A stretch of DNA of 8,178 bases, taken from contig JAUXEQ010000056.1 in the NCBI GenBank assembly GCA_030620455.1, positions 1-8,178 of the forward strand. The letters are read 5' to 3'. The notes under the pieces are model-generated. The model had not been told where the DNA came from. It saw nothing but the letters and a program-made list of their open reading frames with translations, and made no database searches. This document shows, one piece after another, positions 7,774 through 8,178 of the stretch. This DNA comes from a bacterium. GTDB taxonomy: Bacteria; UBP14; UBA6098; B30-G16. How positions within the stretch are numbered: the stretch's first letter is position 1; every line of letters starts with the position of its first letter. Position numbers and translations under genes: made by a program.

Positions 7774-7806
7774 AAGGGGGGAGCACACAATGCTTCCCCT
7801 TTTTTT
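7774..7806 (+). terminator. Strong intrinsic terminator after protein C
   Basis: The 5' arm GGGGGAGCA (7777-7785) pairs with TGCTTCCCC (7791-7799) across a CACAA loop, giving 9 pairs with one G-U, followed by seven T residues (7800-7806). Flanking A residues at 7774-7775 can extend the stem into the T-run. It starts 21 bases after the stop of C and is the only clear terminator in the window, so it probably closes the transcript carrying C and perhaps A and B. Confidence 0.92.
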
Positions 7807-7886
7807 ATCGGGTAAGATATATTTATCAAGATATAAAAAATTATACATTTATTAGAATATCCGTATTAAATATCGTTTATTTGCTC

Positions 7887-7892
7887 TATAAT
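7887..7892 (+). promoter_or_regulatory. Candidate promoter -10 element for the 7926 gene
   Basis: A perfect TATAAT hexamer sits 33 bases before the ATG at 7926 and 80 bases after the terminator. The start point would be near 7899, giving a leader of about 26 bases that contains the ribosome binding site. The hexamer 17 bases upstream (TATTAA, 7864-7869) is a poor -35 match and there is no TGn extension, so the call rests on the -10 and on position. Chance occurrence is possible in A+T-rich DNA. Confidence 0.5.
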
Positions 7893-7914
7893 GATAATTA
7901 AAAGAAATATTCAT

Positions 7915-7921
7915 AGGAGGG
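7915..7921 (+). promoter_or_regulatory. Ribosome binding site of the 7926 gene
   Basis: AGGAGGG ends 4 bases before the ATG at 7926 and is a near-perfect anti-16S match. It supports this start for a reading frame that is open to the window end. Confidence 0.8.
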
Positions 7922-7925
7922 TGTT

Positions 7926-8178
7926 ATGAGAAAGCAAACAACTATATTTTTGGGCTTCTTAATTTTCGCTTCATGTTTCGCTCAAAATAACGATTTCATG
8001 GAAACAATTCAGCAAAACACAATTTGGAGCCTTGATGTTGCCGGTAATATAGCGGATGTTAAACTCGAGGACGATGCGATATATGTGTTGGCTCAAGATG
8101 AGTATACGGGTTTTTGGATTTATACAATAAGCTATGATGGTAAGGTAGTGGATAAAATCTACCATGAATTCAATTCGA
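7926..8178 (+). CDS. Exported protein of unknown function, 5' part only
   Basis: An open frame from ATG 7926 runs off the window after 84 complete codons. It begins MRKQTTIFLGFLIFASCFAQ, a clear signal peptide: basic start, hydrophobic core, then either a signal peptidase I site after CFA (residue 19) or an imperfect lipobox FASC with Cys17. The mature part seen (IWSLDVAGNIADVKLEDDAIYVLAQDE, then FWIYTISYDGKVVDKIYHE) has the short alternating strands and DG turn of a beta-propeller or PQQ/WD-like repeat, but one blade is too little to name a family. It does not carry the GGPDxxGYxW motif of A, B and C, so it is not a fourth copy at least at its N-terminus. It lies after a terminator with its own -10 candidate and is probably transcribed separately. 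Secreted or lipid-anchored location is likely; function unknown. Confidence 0.8.
   Translation, partial: MRKQTTIFLGFLIFASCFAQNNDFMETIQQNTIWSLDVAGNIADVKLEDDAIYVLAQDEYTGFWIYTISYDGKVVDKIYHEFNS

Overview
The window is A+T-rich bacterial DNA with all genes on the + strand. It holds the 3' end of a metallophosphoesterase gene (to 433), three consecutive, clearly paralogous genes for large secreted multidomain proteins (515-2806, 2987-5290, 5476-7752; 763, 767 and 758 residues), a strong intrinsic terminator (7774-7806), and the 5' end of a further exported-protein gene (7926 onward). There are no RNA genes, transposases, CRISPR arrays or phage genes.

The three large proteins (called A, B and C here) share one architecture: signal peptide; an N-terminal beta-sandwich domain resembling nidogen/NIDO-type modules that opens with a GGPDxxGYxW motif directly after the predicted signal-peptidase site; a first MAM/immune-inhibitor-A-like beta-sandwich module; a small carboxypeptidase-regulatory-like module; a second MAM/InhA-like module; and a C-terminal domain of about 80 residues starting at PNPFN and ending in YIK or YLR, typical of type IX secretion (T9SS type A) sorting domains. 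None shows a peptidase or glycosidase active-site motif, so they look like surface or secreted binding/structural proteins rather than enzymes. Their function cannot be read from the sequence.

Organism: the PNPFN-type sorting domains point to the FCB superphylum or one of the candidate phyla with similar secretomes (WOR-3, Cloacimonadota, Marinimicrobia, Zixibacteria and similar). All four visible starts have a purine-rich Shine-Dalgarno sequence (GGAGG-type in three), and the only convincing promoter element is a TATAAT-type -10. This fits poorly with Bacteroidota proper, which rarely use Shine-Dalgarno sequences and have a TAnnTTTG promoter element. The phylum is an inference.

How the genes may work together: A, B and C are co-oriented, separated by 180 and 185 bp without an evident terminator, and followed by one strong terminator. 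They may form one transcription unit encoding a set of diverged variants of the same surface protein. The phosphoesterase upstream is a housekeeping-type gene with no obvious link. The gene after the terminator has its own promoter candidate and encodes another exported protein, cut by the window end.
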